Shown piece by piece: positions 42,560 to 53,877 of a stretch of 64,000 nt of DNA (its first letter is position 1; every line of letters begins with the position of its first letter). The stretch lies in NCBI GenBank assembly GCA_033807775.1, contig CM066319.1, positions 138,310,983-138,374,982 of the forward strand. Reading direction: 5' to 3'. Source of the stretch: Saussurea involucrata (taxonomy: Eukaryota; Streptophyta; Magnoliopsida; Asterales; Asteraceae). The translations under genes and the position numbers were made by a program. The notes beneath the pieces are model-generated. The model saw only the letters and a program-made list of their open reading frames with translations, was not told the DNA's origin and ran no database searches.

Positions 42560-45223
42560 TTAGTTTTTATTGGGAACCCAAGCCGAAGTGGTCTTGGGTC
42601 TCCCTTGCTCATCAAAGTACTTGCACTGGGTTTTGATGAGATTTTCAAACTTAGGTACTGCAGAACTGGAGTACTTTGTCAATATGATTGGTCTAGCAAC
42701 ACAAAAACTAGAAGCAGTATTAACCTTAGAAGAAGTACTAACAGTGTTAGCAGCACTAACACTGCTAGCAGCACTAACACTGCTAGCAGCAGCATTCTCT
42801 TTAAAAGAAGTACTAACAGTGTTAGCAGCACTGACACTGCTAGCAGTAGTATTCTCTTTAAAAGCAGTACTAACAGTGTTAGCAGCACTAACACTGCTAG
42901 CAGTAGTATTGTCTTTAAAAGAAGTACTAACAGTGTTAGCAGCACTAACACTGCTAGCAGCAGTATTGTCTTTAGTATTGCTTCTAGCAGCACTATCCTT
43001 GTTAGCAGTACTATCTGAAGTAGCAGTACTAACATTAGTGCTTTTGGGGATCCACATATTGACACATTCCTTTTCAGTCTGTTTTCTCATGTGGCTTTTG
43101 GATTCAGCTTGTTTCTTAGCCACATTATTCCTTGCAGGCTTCCTATAACCAGAAGATTTTTGAAAACTTCTTTGAAAACTTTTCCTTTGGTTAATAGGAT
43201 TGAAATAACAGTGTTTGGCAAGATGATTCAATTTGCCACAAACAAAGCAAGGTTTTGGTCTGTTAATCCTTTGCAGATCAACTCCTTGCTTTTGTGCCCA
43301 CTGGTTATTCCAATTTCTTTGATTTCCCCTCTTTTTATCATGTTTTTGGGGCTTATTCTCTTGAGATTTCTTGCAAGAACAATGTTCACAAGTATTAGAG
43401 TTCACAACAGTGGTCTGTGTATAATGAACTCCCTTTCCCTTTCCAGTCCTTTTCATCTCATTGTTCTTAACACATTGACTTACACATTCCTCACCAGATC
43501 CCTCTTTTTCAGTCTTATCCTCAACAACTACTTTATCTAATGGATCTACTTCAGTGGCTCCTTCAGGTAAGTCCTTCCTATCCTTGTTTTCTAATAGGTC
43601 TGACTTAGGAGGGATGTAGTTGTTGTTGTAGGGTGGGGGTGTGGCATTATACCCTAGGCCTGTTTTCATCTTACTGTGGATTTGAGTATTTATTATGGTG
43701 TCCATGACTTTAGAAGCTTTTGAAAACTTTTCAACATCAAGTTTAACTTTCTCAAGCTCTCCTTTTAGTTTCTCACACTCTTCCCTGGATTCTCTAAGCT
43801 GGAACTCTAGACCATCCTTTTCCCATTTCCAGTAGTTTGTATCATAGGAGTGTTGAAGTTCATTGGCTTGAAAAGCCCTAATCTGTTCTTCAAACCTCTC
43901 AACAATTACTACATAGTCTTTTCTGTCCTTTTCTAATCTCTTAAGGTCATCACACATTCCCTGATTGTGATCTCTATACCTTTTAACAGTGTCTATACAA
44001 GCTTGAGTACAGAGATTAGATTTTACCTCAGTGGGAAGATCTGAAACTTCAGCCATCAGTGCTTTATTTTGGATGGCCTCTTCTGCTTGATCACTCCAAT
44101 CAAATCCCATTCCTTGTTGAGAGACAAGAGCTTGAATAGAGTTTCTGTTTTGATTGGAGCTTCCAGCCTGAGTTTGTTGATGGCTGTTGTGAGATGTTCA
44201 ACCTCTGCATTCCCTGGCAAAGTGTCCCATCTTGTGACACTTGTAGCATTCAACTTTAGACTTGTCCAATGCAGCACCATCTTCTCTTCTTTGGGAAAAG
44301 TTGTTTCTCCCTGTCCTCTTTATGAATCTCTTCACCCTCATAGACAACATAGCCATCTGCCACTTGATATCCATCTCTTCAAGATCATCAGCATTAATCT
44401 GTTCTAAGTCATCATTAATCAATGAGGAATTAACATGACTAGAAAAGAAGGCTTCTAGTACTGAATCATTGGTCTTTTCCTGATTGACTCCTCCAACAGT
44501 ACTAACTGATTCAGGGTTAGCAGTAGAATCAGGTGATGCTGAAAGGAGTGCAACATTATGTACATATCCAGAGGGCTTCTTTTTGGCTTCAACCTCTGCT
44601 TCAAAGACTCTAAGATCATTGTAAAGATCATCAAGCTCTTTATCTTCCAATTGGTCATTCTGTCTGAAAGACACAGTATACATTGTCCACTCTTCACCTA
44701 ATGATCTTAAGAACTTTCTGTTAACATCATCAGCCTCCATCTTGACTCCTACTGTGGCCAATTCTCCAATCAGTTTATTAAATCTATCAAAAGTTTGAGT
44801 CATAGACTCATTCTTAGTAGAAGTAAAGTTTTCATACTGCTGCTTGAGAATTTCCTTCTGATTCCTCTTGGTGCTTTTGGTGCCAGTGAATCTCTTTTCC
44901 AATGCATTCCACAGAATCTGAGCATCGGTGCAGTGATGAAATTGATGCTGATATTCATTGGGGATGGCCAAAAGCAGAGTGCTTAAGGCCTTCATCTCTG
45001 TTTGTCTGACTTTTCTCTCTACATCAGTCTTTGGAGGAGGTCTTTTGCCTTCTGGTCCAATTCTTCCTTCAGCACATGGACCATTCTCTATGATATCCCA
45101 GATGGAATAATCAGTAAGCAGAATATACTGCTTGATTCTAATTTTCCACATGTCAAACTCATTGGGTCTGAGCATGGGAACCTTAGAAACAAGAGTACTG
45201 TTTGATTCAATAGAATTATCCAT
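42560..45223 (-). pseudogene. Sirevirus C gag, one in-frame stop
   Basis: Minus strand from ATG 45223 (MDNSIESNS). The capsid-like UBN2 region (LRPNEFDMWKIRIKQYIL near residue 20; YENFTSTKNESMTQTFDRF near 130) is followed by a CCHC knuckle CYKCHKMGHFAREC ending just before a TGA at 44198-44200. The same frame reopens at once and runs to 42560 with coiled-coil sequence, a second knuckle CFVCGKLNHLAKHC (about 43215-43256) and a tandem 19-residue repeat (ASSVSAANTVST type, 42716-43020). It ends with the WVP motif (AWVPNKN). The single TGA is one transition away from CGA and may be the only lesion. The two halves were treated as one gene because frame, order and knuckle pattern match gag of A. 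Confidence 0.85.
42716..43020 (-). repeat. 57-bp minisatellite inside gag
   Basis: About four full units and a partial one, each encoding ASSVSAANTVSTxFKxNT-like residues. At DNA level each unit is made of the family word (AGCAGTACTAAC, AGCAGCACTAAC, GCTAGCAGTAGTATT on plus). Confidence 0.85.
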
Positions 45224-45251
45224 AATGATTGTAGAATTCTAAGAAACACAA

Positions 45252-45263
45252 GCTCTGATACCA
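45252..45263 (-). other. Primer-binding site of Sirevirus C
   Basis: GCTCTGATACCA on plus is TGGTATCAGAGC on minus, two bases inside the 5' LTR. Confidence 0.92.
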
Positions 45264-45265
45264 CT

Positions 45266-46058
45266 TGTCAGGATCGAATCTTAACAAGACTAATAATACT
45301 TAGAATTCAGAATTAAAGAATCTGCGGAATAGAACTTTAATTCACACAATCAAAGAACAATATATCAGAAAACACACAACTGTTTGTATTCACTGATTCA
45401 ACTCACAAGCTTACAACCAAACCTCAATCTTGATGAACAGGCTCAATCAAGACGACTTCTACTTCTCTAGAAATAGGGTTCTAAACCTTGAGGTTAATTC
45501 TCTCTAAAACGTATTCTGAAACTCTCGTATATTGCGTATCTCGTATATATGAATAGCTATCTATCAACATCTATTTATACTAAATAGTTACAAGATAATT
45601 ATCAAAAATAAATTGATCATCTGAATCTTCTTTAAGCATATCTTCATCCATTCCATCTTTATCTCCAAAATCTTCGCATACCAAACTTATGATCACAAGC
45701 AGCATTAACATCTTTATGCACGAGCAGTATTAACTTCATTCAGCATGAGCAGTACTAATATTCTCCAGCAGCATTAATTCATTCCAGCAATATTAATTCA
45801 TTCCAGCAGCATTAACTTGACTCAGCAGTACTCACCTTGTTCCAGCAGCATTAATGCATCAGCAGTACTAACATTCTTCCAGCAGTATTAACTTTGTCTT
45901 GCAGTAGTAAATTTGTTCTGGCAGTACTAACCTTTACTGGCAGTAGTAACTTTGTTCTGGAAGTACTAACCTTTACTGGCAGTAGTAACTTTGTTCTGGA
46001 AGTAGTAATGTTGTTCTGGCAGCACTATCCATACTTAGCAAATCTTCAGTTCCCAACA
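45266..46058 (-). repeat. 5' LTR of Sirevirus C (793 bp)
   Basis: Nearly identical to 34794-35586. U3 word cluster at 45700-46030. Confidence 0.95.
45572..45579 (-). promoter_or_regulatory. TATA box of Sirevirus C 5' LTR
   Basis: TATAAATA on the minus strand; this one would drive gag-pol. The same octamer is used at the accessory promoter (38621). Confidence 0.75.
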
Positions 46059-46063
46059 AAAGC
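46059..46063. other. Target-site duplication, right of Sirevirus C
   Basis: AAAGC, identical to 34789-34793. The Sirevirus D integrase frame resumes here. Confidence 0.92.
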
Positions 46064-48184
46064 TTTCAGAGTCTTTAACAAGAGAAGAAAAACCGTTGAA
46101 AAAAACCATTCATGTCACCTTTGATAAACCACGTTCAAGAAACTCTAAACCCACTGAAACGAAGAATTGAATCAGTGGATGTTTTCTCATTATGGGGAAC
46201 CAGAAGCTTATTTCAATCCCGATCCTCAGGTAAACAACCCAATCGTTGATGATGATCCTATCATCATTCCCAGAATGCAAACAAGTGAAGCTGAATCATC
46301 CTCTTGGATATCAGTTGTTCCCATAAACACTTTGCCTCCTTCTGAACCCTTAATCTCTGAAAACCCATCCACTTCTCCTCGAGAGTCAGTAAATGAAATA
46401 CCATCTGAACCACAACAGTTGATGCCTGACATGCCTGATATATCAGGTTTGCCTGAGATACCTGACAATACCATCGTTGAAGCTTCTTCTTCAGCACCTC
46501 CAGAAATCCACTGCAAGCCATAATTTCAAGCTCCAGCTCAGAGATGGACAATGGATCATCCAATTGAAAAAATTCTAGGTGATCCAAATGCAGGTATTCA
46601 GACTCGACGAAGTTCATGTAACATCTGTCTCTTTGTAAATTTCATTTCGCTGATAGAACCTAAAAAGACCGATGATGCCCTCAGAGATCCAAACTGGGTC
46701 AGCGTTATGAAAGAAGAGTTGACTAAGTTTGAAAGAAACAAAGTTTGGAATCTCGTTCCCAGACTATCTGACAAAACTGTTATAGGCACCAAGTGGGTGT
46801 ACCGTAACAAGTTACATGAACATGGGATTGTAACCCGTAACAAGACTAGACTTGTTTCTCAGGGATACAGACAAGAGGAAGACATAGACTATGATGAAAC
46901 CTTTGCCCCTGCGGCTAGGCTCAAAGCAATTAGATTATTCTTAGCTTATGCAGTTAAAAAGGACTTCAAAGTTCATCACATGGATGTTAAGTCAGCATTC
47001 CTAAATGGAAAGCTGAATGAAGAAGTCTATGTTGAACAACCCCCAGGGTTCGCTGACCCTAAGCATCCAGAATATGTTTATAAACTGGATAAGGCCCTTT
47101 ATAGATTAAAACAAGCACCTCGTGCATGGTATGATACTTTATCTTCTTAGCTTATCGCTGAAAATTTTGAACGTGGAAAGATTGACCATACTTTGTTTTT
47201 CAGAAAGGTTAAAGGTCATATTATTCTTGTTCAGATATATGTCGATGACATTATATTTGGATCCACTAACCCATCTCTGTGTACTTGATTCGCTGAATGA
47301 ATGAAGAAATAATATAAGATGAGTATGATGGGTGAACTAACATACTTCCTTGGGCTTCATATTAAGCAAAGCGATAAAGGTACATTTATTTCCAAGGTAA
47401 GTATGTTAAAGATATGCTGAAAAAGTTTGATCTTACTAAAAGTTCAGCAATGAAAACTCCTATGGCACATCCGCTGACACTAAACAAGGACCCAAATGGG
47501 AAACTTGTTAATGTCACTGCCTATAGAAGAATGATCGGCTCTCTTTTGTATCTTACAGCTAGTCGACCCAATATCATGTATTCTACTTGTTTATGTGCAC
47601 AATATCAATCTGAGCCCAAAGAATCACATCTGATCGCTGTCAATCGAATATTCAGATATTTGAAGCGTACACCCAACCTAGGTCTTTGGTATCCCAAAGA
47701 CTCAGGGTTTGATCTAACTGCCTATTCAGATAGTGATTTTGCAGGTTGCAAACTGAATAGAAAAAGCACCACTGGAGGCTGTCAGCTCCCAGGTGGAAAG
47801 CTGGTGAGTTGGACAAGTAAAAAGCAAAACTCAGTGTTCACGTCAATCGCTGAAGCTGAGTACGTAGCCGCTGGTAGTTGTTGTGCTCAGGTCTTATGGA
47901 TGATAAATTAGCTCATAGACTATGACCTTCAACTATCAAAGATTACTATCTATTGTGACAACACTAGTGCCATCGCTATAGCAAACAACCCTGTGTTACA
48001 CTCAAAGACCAAACACATTGAAATCAGATATAATTTTATCATAGATCATGTGATGAATGGAGATATAGAACTTCACTTTATTCCCACTGACTATCAGCTC
48101 GCTGATATCTTTACCAAACCTCTTGATGAGACAAGATTCAACTTTCTAATCAGTGAGCTTGGAATGCTAAACCTTGAAGGATAA
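46064..48184 (+). pseudogene. Sirevirus D pol, RT-RNase H half
   Basis: Starts with the continuation of integrase (FRVFN block near 46064), then a Ser/Pro-rich spacer. RT: IGTKWVYRNKLHEHG near 46782, HHMDVKSAFLNG near 46975, QIYVDDIIFGSTN near 47234. RNase H: AYSDSDFAGCKLNRKSTTGG near 47722, then EAEYVAAGSCCAQ near 47852. Stops: TAG at 47148 and 47909 where CAG fits, TGA and TAA near 47287-47310, and a one-base change near 47400. The frame ends at 48182-48184 (LNLEG then TAA). Confidence 0.9.
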
Positions 48185-48688
48185 ATCTTCAGTGGTTAAG
48201 TATTGCGTTAGTGATTAAGTCTTTATATCTGATATTCATCTCCATATCTCTGAATTAATGTTCTTTGATATTCATGTATGTTCTTCTATCTCATCTCACT
48301 GAAGTTTCCTTCAGTGAGACGTTTTCCAAAATTCTCAAACTTAATCATTCATTTTCCTTAGATGATTAAAAGGCTTTTCAAAAACAAAATCATCACTGAC
48401 ATTTCTCATCAGTGATATCTTTTGTAAACATAAAAATCATCACTGACATTTCTTATAAGTGATTCTTCTAAAAACAAAATCTTATTAATGACACTTCTTA
48501 TCAGTGAAAACTATTGAAAAATGAAAAGACGCTCTTTAGTGTGACGTCATTCTTAAGGATAACCATGGCGCACATTTTTTTGACACACGTTCGTCCGTTA
48601 CACTTCTTGACCAATCAGCTTCGTAGGACGTGTCCACGTAATGATGAAACTTTTTCCCGCTTATCATTCTTTTCTCTCTCTTCTCTCC

Positions 48689-48696
48689 TATATAAA
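48689..48696 (+). promoter_or_regulatory. Private TATA box of Sirevirus D accessory ORF
   Basis: TATATAAA after a CT-rich stretch, downstream of the word array, as in B and C. Confidence 0.65.
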
Positions 48697-48805
48697 CCAC
48701 AATCGTTTCTTTTTCACACTTTACACGCAAAAATTCTCTAAGGCAAGAACACTATGAGCACTCAAGAACTTAAGAACTCGAACTCAAAACCTCTCAAGTT
48801 TCCAG

Positions 48806-49209
48806 GTTTTCTTCTTAATTCTTCATGCACATTGTTAACAAAAACCACTCTTTGATCTTTAATCTTTGCTACATAAGATCAAAAACAAGTTTTTTTTTTC
48901 TAAAAATCATCATCTTCATGATTTTTTTAAAAACCCTAAAAAGGTTTTTCAGGTTTGAAATTCTTTTTTACACTTTTTCTCTTTCATCTTAAATGTAATT
49001 TACCATTTCTTTCCCTAAAAGGAAACTGGTAAACTACATTTTTCTACCATTTTCATCTCATGTGAAAACTAGAAAACCTACTTTTTACCTTTCTTTCCCA
49101 AAAAGGAAACCGGTGAAACTGCATATCTTCATCTTAGAAACCTACTACATTTCTCTTTGTTCTTATAAGAAACCTACTACATTTCTCTTTGTTCTTCTTC
49201 TAAATACAG
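48806..49209 (+). other. Predicted leader intron of Sirevirus D accessory ORF
   Basis: CCAG|GTTTTC at 48802-48811 and CTAAATACAG|AA at 49200-49211 give a 404-bp T-rich GT-AG intron that places the ATG at 49212 three bases after the acceptor. It is a prediction from splice-site appearance and T-richness only. Confidence 0.5.
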
Positions 49210-49211
49210 AA

Positions 49212-51229
49212 ATGGCCTCTCAAGCTACCACTCTCACCAAGTCAAAGAATGCCAGGTTTGAACTGTCAGCGATACAATTCAAGTCCAACAATCATCTCGC
49301 CTTGCTGAACTTTCCCAAATCCAAGCCATCACCACACCTTGAGGAAGTAGCTACCTTCCTCAAGAACTCGCCCATCTCTTACGCCCTAACATTTACCCTC
49401 TAGGCCACAAAAACCTTCTCCAGCAGTTATGGTATACTGCTGAGCGAACCTAGAAGACGCTGCGGTCTAGAAAGAAAGTGACAGTGATCGCTTTCGAAAC
49501 CGAACATGGTGAAGGAAGTATCGCCCCTTCAGGCCTCCGTAAATGCCTGAAACTCTCTGTCAGCAAAGTCTATGCTGACACTCCCATTGATGATGAACTC
49601 TACTGTTTCCTTGACATGATGGATTACGAATGGGAAACGAAGCACAAGTTACCTGACCGCAAGCTGACCAAGATCCTTAAGGCAAATATGCCTTCAGAGC
49701 TCAACTATCTCTTCGCCCACTTTATCCAAATCATGGGTGGAAAAACTGGGTCGATGGACCAAGACAGCCGGGTCGCTCTAGACCTTGGTTACTCAGTAAT
49801 CACGGGCAGAAATGTGGACTACACCCGAATGATCTTCAATAACCTCATGGTCACAGTGAAGAAGCCTGATAGGGAAATAAATGTTCCCTATGTTCGCTTC
49901 ATCTAAGTGCTTCTTCAGCACTTTCTGCAGACCCTCTATCCTACCGAGGGTGACTATCAGCTACCCAAACTTGGGGCCAGAATCCTTGATGTGGAACGCG
50001 CTGACAACGAGGTAAGTCTCTCTTCCCTTCAACGCCTTCTCTCCTCCTCCACTTCCTCAACTTCAGCAGCAATGCCAACGGTACAACCCCCCATGGATTC
50101 CCACGCTGCTACAACCACCTCTACTAAGAGGAAACCTTCTTCAACCCCTCTTGGTCACTCCAAAAAGACCAAGAGACAACAAAAGAAGAAACCTCAGCCT
50201 ACAACAACAACAACTCCAACTTCAGGGATTGCCTCTTCACAGGCTTCTCTTGACGATTTCGTTGTCCGCTCCACCACATCTACTGCAACCACAAGCGCTT
50301 CAGCAATTCCTTAAATCGCTGAATCAACGCCGACATCTACCCCACGAGCCTCAGTGCCTCAAAGCACTAAAGGTGTAGATTTAGGCACCGCCAGTGCCTC
50401 CCTGCCACAACGCACTGCCATCTTTTCAACACTCGCTTCTCTCCAACTATTTCTTTGGTCCACGCGTCTACCACTTCAGCGAACACTATCGCTGACACAC
50501 GATCTTCCCTTCTCCGCGATCTCATGTGAGGTATAGGACCTGATGGTCTTCCTCTCGAGGACCCTCAGATACCCATGTCCGAGACTCCTCTCGAGCGGGA
50601 TATGAACACATACTTTGGAGGAAATCATTTGGATTTCTTCAATGAATCATCAGGTACTCCATCTTCCCCACCCCTTATTTCTTCGGTTACTAAGCCAGAG
50701 CATCCTTATGCTCAACCTTCTTTTATTTTTACAGGTCCTACTTTGGAGTCACTGAACACCTCCATCATGGAAGTCGGCGAAAAAGTCGCCTCCCTCTCGA
50801 CCGACCTGCAAAGTAATACGTCGACGGTCAACAATGTTGGCTTTGCGCTGAAACAACTCACCTCCTCCCTCTCTAATAAAGCTGATAACTCTCAGCTATC
50901 AGCTCTTCAAGAGGAGGTGACCAAAATAAAGGATGAAGTTGTTGCCAACACCACTTGCATCCGCTCACTCAGCAATTCTGTCACCGGCCTTTGCTCCAAG
51001 GTCGAAGCCAATAATAACCTGTTAGCTGATGTGCTAGCAGAATTGAAGAAACCTGCTCCTATCCCCTCTCCTTCCTTCAAGGACAACGACAGGAGTTCCC
51101 TTGGCATGGCCGTGGACTATGTCATGAAGAATGCTGATGCCTTCACTAAGCTCTTCGAAAGGGTTGACAAGTTGGAATTCACCGCTCCTTCCACTTCTGC
51201 AGCGGTTACTGCTGATGCTGCTAAAGTGC
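49212..51229 (+). pseudogene. Sirevirus D accessory ('env-like') ORF, broken and 3'-truncated
   Basis: ATG 49212 (MASQATTLT). The conserved N-terminal domain shows FELSAIQFKSNNHLALLNF, then FLKNSPISYALTFTL, ELNYLFAHFIQIMGGKTG and VPYVRFI, matching C (FLKSTHISHALT; YMYPRFVQEV). TAG 49401, TAA 49904 and TAA 50312 fall where Gln is expected; at 49904 the C copy has Q at the same place. Frameshifts lie near 49410 and 50530. A lysine-rich NLS-like patch (KRKPSSTPLGHSKKTKRQQ) is near 50130. The last part (50575-51229) is a coiled coil (SLSNKADNSQLSALQEEV). The frame is lost at 51229, where foreign DNA begins, and the C-terminal domain is absent. The 3' 667 bp are duplicated at 53211-53877. Confidence 0.78.
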
Positions 51230-52829
51230 ATGTAATTCATTTGACACTCAAAAGAATTTAAATCGACTTCAAATTTTGGACCGTACAAACGATGCGCATT
51301 AACGCTCCAAAAATAGTGACTACAATGCTATGCATACCCATAGGTCAATATAATGCATTTGCGTGAAATGATAACAATAGATCCGATTAACTTAAAGTGC
51401 ATAAAGCAAACATTAAGATAAACTATCGTGACGCTCTTACACACATTACTCATGCCACGTATAAACCAACTCGCACACTAAACAAGTTGCAATAAAACAT
51501 GCTGACACTGATCTTAAAAGAGGAAACCATGCAACATTAAAAATCCCGAAAACTACCCTTTTTGGTTGTGATACGATGTAGAGTAGTATTTTTCAACAGA
51601 GTTTGCATGAGACAAAATGCTCACTAGAACCCATAAATTAACACACATAATAAATAAAGTAAGCACATTTTAAATTTGCACTCACGCTACACAAAACGTC
51701 GTGAAACAAAACTCCATAGAACTCAGTGAAACTCGAAGGCATCAAATCAATCAAATGGTGCCAAACTTTTCGCTTCCAAAAAATTGAATTGGATAAATAA
51801 TAATCATGACTAAATGTCACAATTCCTAAAATTCCCTTTTTGTTGTAATATAATGTAAACAACACTTTTCAGTAAAACTCACATTAAATAATTTTTCCCA
51901 ATAAAGCTCAACATCAAAATAATGGAAGGTAACTCTCCGTCCAAACCTTAACATATGTGGAGGAGATCCAATGTTAAATCCATAAGCCTTAGTTATCTGT
52001 CCAACGCCCTAAACAACATTAAAATATAAATATCACTGTATCATAAAATAACGTTGGACAACGACAAAAATAAAGCAAGTCCCGACAAAGTTTGCAATTT
52101 CCTGCAATAAAATAGTTTCATGCATGTTTAAAATCATGATTTAACATCTTGTGCATGCTATATGTTTTTCCAAGATTTCGTAACATAACCCACCTGATGA
52201 TTTTGGAACATGGGAAATAATTGATGCAATTTATTTCAAGGATAAATTTTGTGCATAAGTTTAGTCGGCACTCAACGTCTCAAAACCACACTCCTCCAAA
52301 TTCTTCATGTCACACTATCGTCATCCGGATGCTCAAACATCCTAAGGTAATAATCGAGAATTTCATCGACTCGACTTACGATTCTTCCTCGAATAAGGTC
52401 AATTCCATAAGGCTATGGTTCTAGCTCAACCAACAACTTCGAACCGAATGGTCTACTTAATGCAATCATCATGCCTACGGTCACTCTAGTGACAAATGCT
52501 AAAATCATCAGCTTCTTCTAGCGATTGCTTGCTTAAAACTCTTTCACTACCCCAATGGTTATCACCTCAAAGTAGTCCAAGTATACACACGTAACCTGTA
52601 GGTTCACCATAACACTGTCCAGGTGCAATTATGAACGTACCATACATGATCATCCTTGCTACTTCAGACGCGACTTCCGTTTCTAGTGACTCCATCAACC
52701 TTAAATTGTCTTATCTTAAAGTGCCTAATGGTGCAATTTCACGCTCGTTCACTTAAAAGAACGCTAGCTTGAGTCTAGGTATCCAAAATCAACACCTAAA
52801 TCCCTCAAACTTAAGCTCTGATACCAACT
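51230..52829 (-). mobile_element. Gypsy-derived non-coding DNA with primer site (copy 1)
   Basis: On the minus strand the right edge is TTGGTATCAGAGCTTAA (52811-52827), a primer site next to an LTR end, followed by leader sequence with no long frame. The part at about 51890-51990 (CCTTAACATATGTGGAGGAGATCC) resembles LTR sequence at 56236-56262 (CCTTAATATACGTGGAGGGGTTCC), so some of this may come from another LTR copy. No gag motif found. Confidence 0.6.
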
Positions 52830-53210
52830 TATAACACCCCCAAAATTGGAAAGAGCAACTAAACAAAAATTTCGATAAAATAGTCAAATAAGGATAAAAT
52901 TCCTTCTACAAAACATCCTTGCAAATACCTCAAAAATAAAACATAATAACATCAACAATTCAATCTCCTAAGTCCTATACCAAGACTGCAAAAGTCGGGT
53001 GTTACTTAACCCAAACCAAAGTTTCTAATCCCAAAATGCGGAAAACTTCACCAAGTCACTTACTTCTTGAGCACACAACTAGCTCTCCACTCTTCATAGT
53101 GTCACTAGAACTATTCCCAACCGGAACCTGTTACACATGCCGAAAAAAAAGGTTAGGCTAACGCCTAGTGAGTTCAAGAGTTTTCATCATGATTAAAATT
53201 GTTCGCTAAA
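52830..53210 (-). repeat. Gypsy LTR fragment (copy 1)
   Basis: Minus-strand LTR end ...GGGGGTGTTATA next to the primer site, cut after 381 bp by the duplication junction. Confidence 0.8.
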
Positions 53211-53877
53211 CCTCAGATACCCATGTCCGAGACTCCTCTCGAGCGGGATATGAACACATACTTTGGAGGAAATCATTTGGATTTCTTCAATGAATCATCA
53301 GGTACTCCATCTTCCCCACCCCTTATTTCTTCGGTTACTAAGCCAGAGCATCCTTATGCTCAACCTTCTTTTATTTTTACAGGTCCTACTTTGGAGTCAC
53401 TGAACACCTCCATCATGGAAGTCGGCGAAAAAGTCGCCTCCCTCTCGACCGACCTGCAAAGTAATACGTCGACGGTCAACAATGTTGGCTTTGCGCTGAA
53501 ACAACTCACCTCCTCCCTCTCTAATAAAGCTGATAACTCTCAGCTATCAGCTCTTCAAGAGGAGGTGACCAAAATAAAGGATGAAGTTGTTGCCAACACC
53601 ACTTGCATCCGCTCACTCAGCAATTCTGTCACCGGCCTTTGCTCCAAGGTCGAAGCCAATAATAACCTGTTAGCTGATGTGCTAGCAGAATTGAAGAAAC
53701 CTGCTCCTATCCCCTCTCCTTCCTTCAAGGACAACGACAGGAGTTCCCTTGGCATGGCCGTGGACTATGTCATGAAGAATGCTGATGCCTTCACTAAGCT
53801 CTTCGAAAGGGTTGACAAGTTGGAATTCACCGCTCCTTCCACTTCTGCAGCGGTTACTGCTGATGCTGCTAAAGTGC
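53211..53877 (+). pseudogene. Duplicate fragment of Sirevirus D accessory ORF
   Basis: Copy of 50563-51229, coding the coiled-coil end of the accessory protein. A frame from 53199 to 53909 fuses a few codons of gypsy LTR to this fragment; it is an accident of the duplication with no promoter in sight. Confidence 0.85.

Larger units (their letters stand above)
34794..46058 (-). mobile_element. Sirevirus C: young, near-intact copia element in Sirevirus D
   Basis: An 11,265-bp element with 793-bp LTRs that differ at only about seven to nine sites by eye, a perfect 5-bp TSD (AAAGC), an intact PBS and an intact PPT. In minus order: LTR, PBS, gag (one TGA stop), pol (open for about 1,107 codons), a word array, a private TATA, an accessory ORF of 951 codons, PPT and LTR. 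It is the most recent insertion in the window and the best reference copy for its family. Its word is GCAGTATTAAC or GCAGYACTAAC. Confidence 0.95.
48185..49211 (+). other. Spacer: word array, TATA and leader of accessory ORF
   Basis: Non-coding. ATCACTGACATTTCT/ATCAGTGAT inverted words repeat four times at 48385-48512. TATA follows, then a probable first exon and a leader intron. Inside the intron, a 31-bp unit GAAACCTACTACATTTCTC... is repeated in tandem at about 49137-49198. Confidence 0.75.
46064..51229 (+). mobile_element. Sirevirus D, right part (integrase end to accessory ORF)
   Basis: Continuation of the element at 30452-34793. It contains the end of integrase, RT, RNase H, a spacer with words, a TATA, a leader intron and an accessory ORF cut near 51229, where gypsy-derived DNA begins. 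No 3' LTR is seen in the window. Confidence 0.85.
50563..53210. repeat. 2,648-bp tandem duplication, copy 1
   Basis: Contains the end of the Sirevirus D accessory ORF, gypsy-derived internal DNA and the first 381 bp (in plus order) of a minus-strand gypsy LTR. Copy 2 follows head to tail at 53211. Confidence 0.95.

Noticed and set aside
42538..42580. Programmed -1 frameshift between gag and pol of Sirevirus C (AAAAAC run before the stop)
   Set aside because: The -1 frame meets a TAA before the pol frame opens and the heptamer does not fit X XXY YYZ, so frameshifting alone cannot reach pol.
42570..43148. Plus-strand 192-codon frame rich in Leu, Ala and Val (LTVLAALTLLAA repeats) that looks like a membrane protein
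   Set aside because: It is the antisense of the gag minisatellite of Sirevirus C; the repeat composition creates the hydrophobic appearance.
15154..51229. Accessory ORFs as true retroviral envelope genes
   Set aside because: I found no signal peptide, transmembrane helix or furin-like site in the intact copy; basic and coiled-coil content fits a nuclear protein better.
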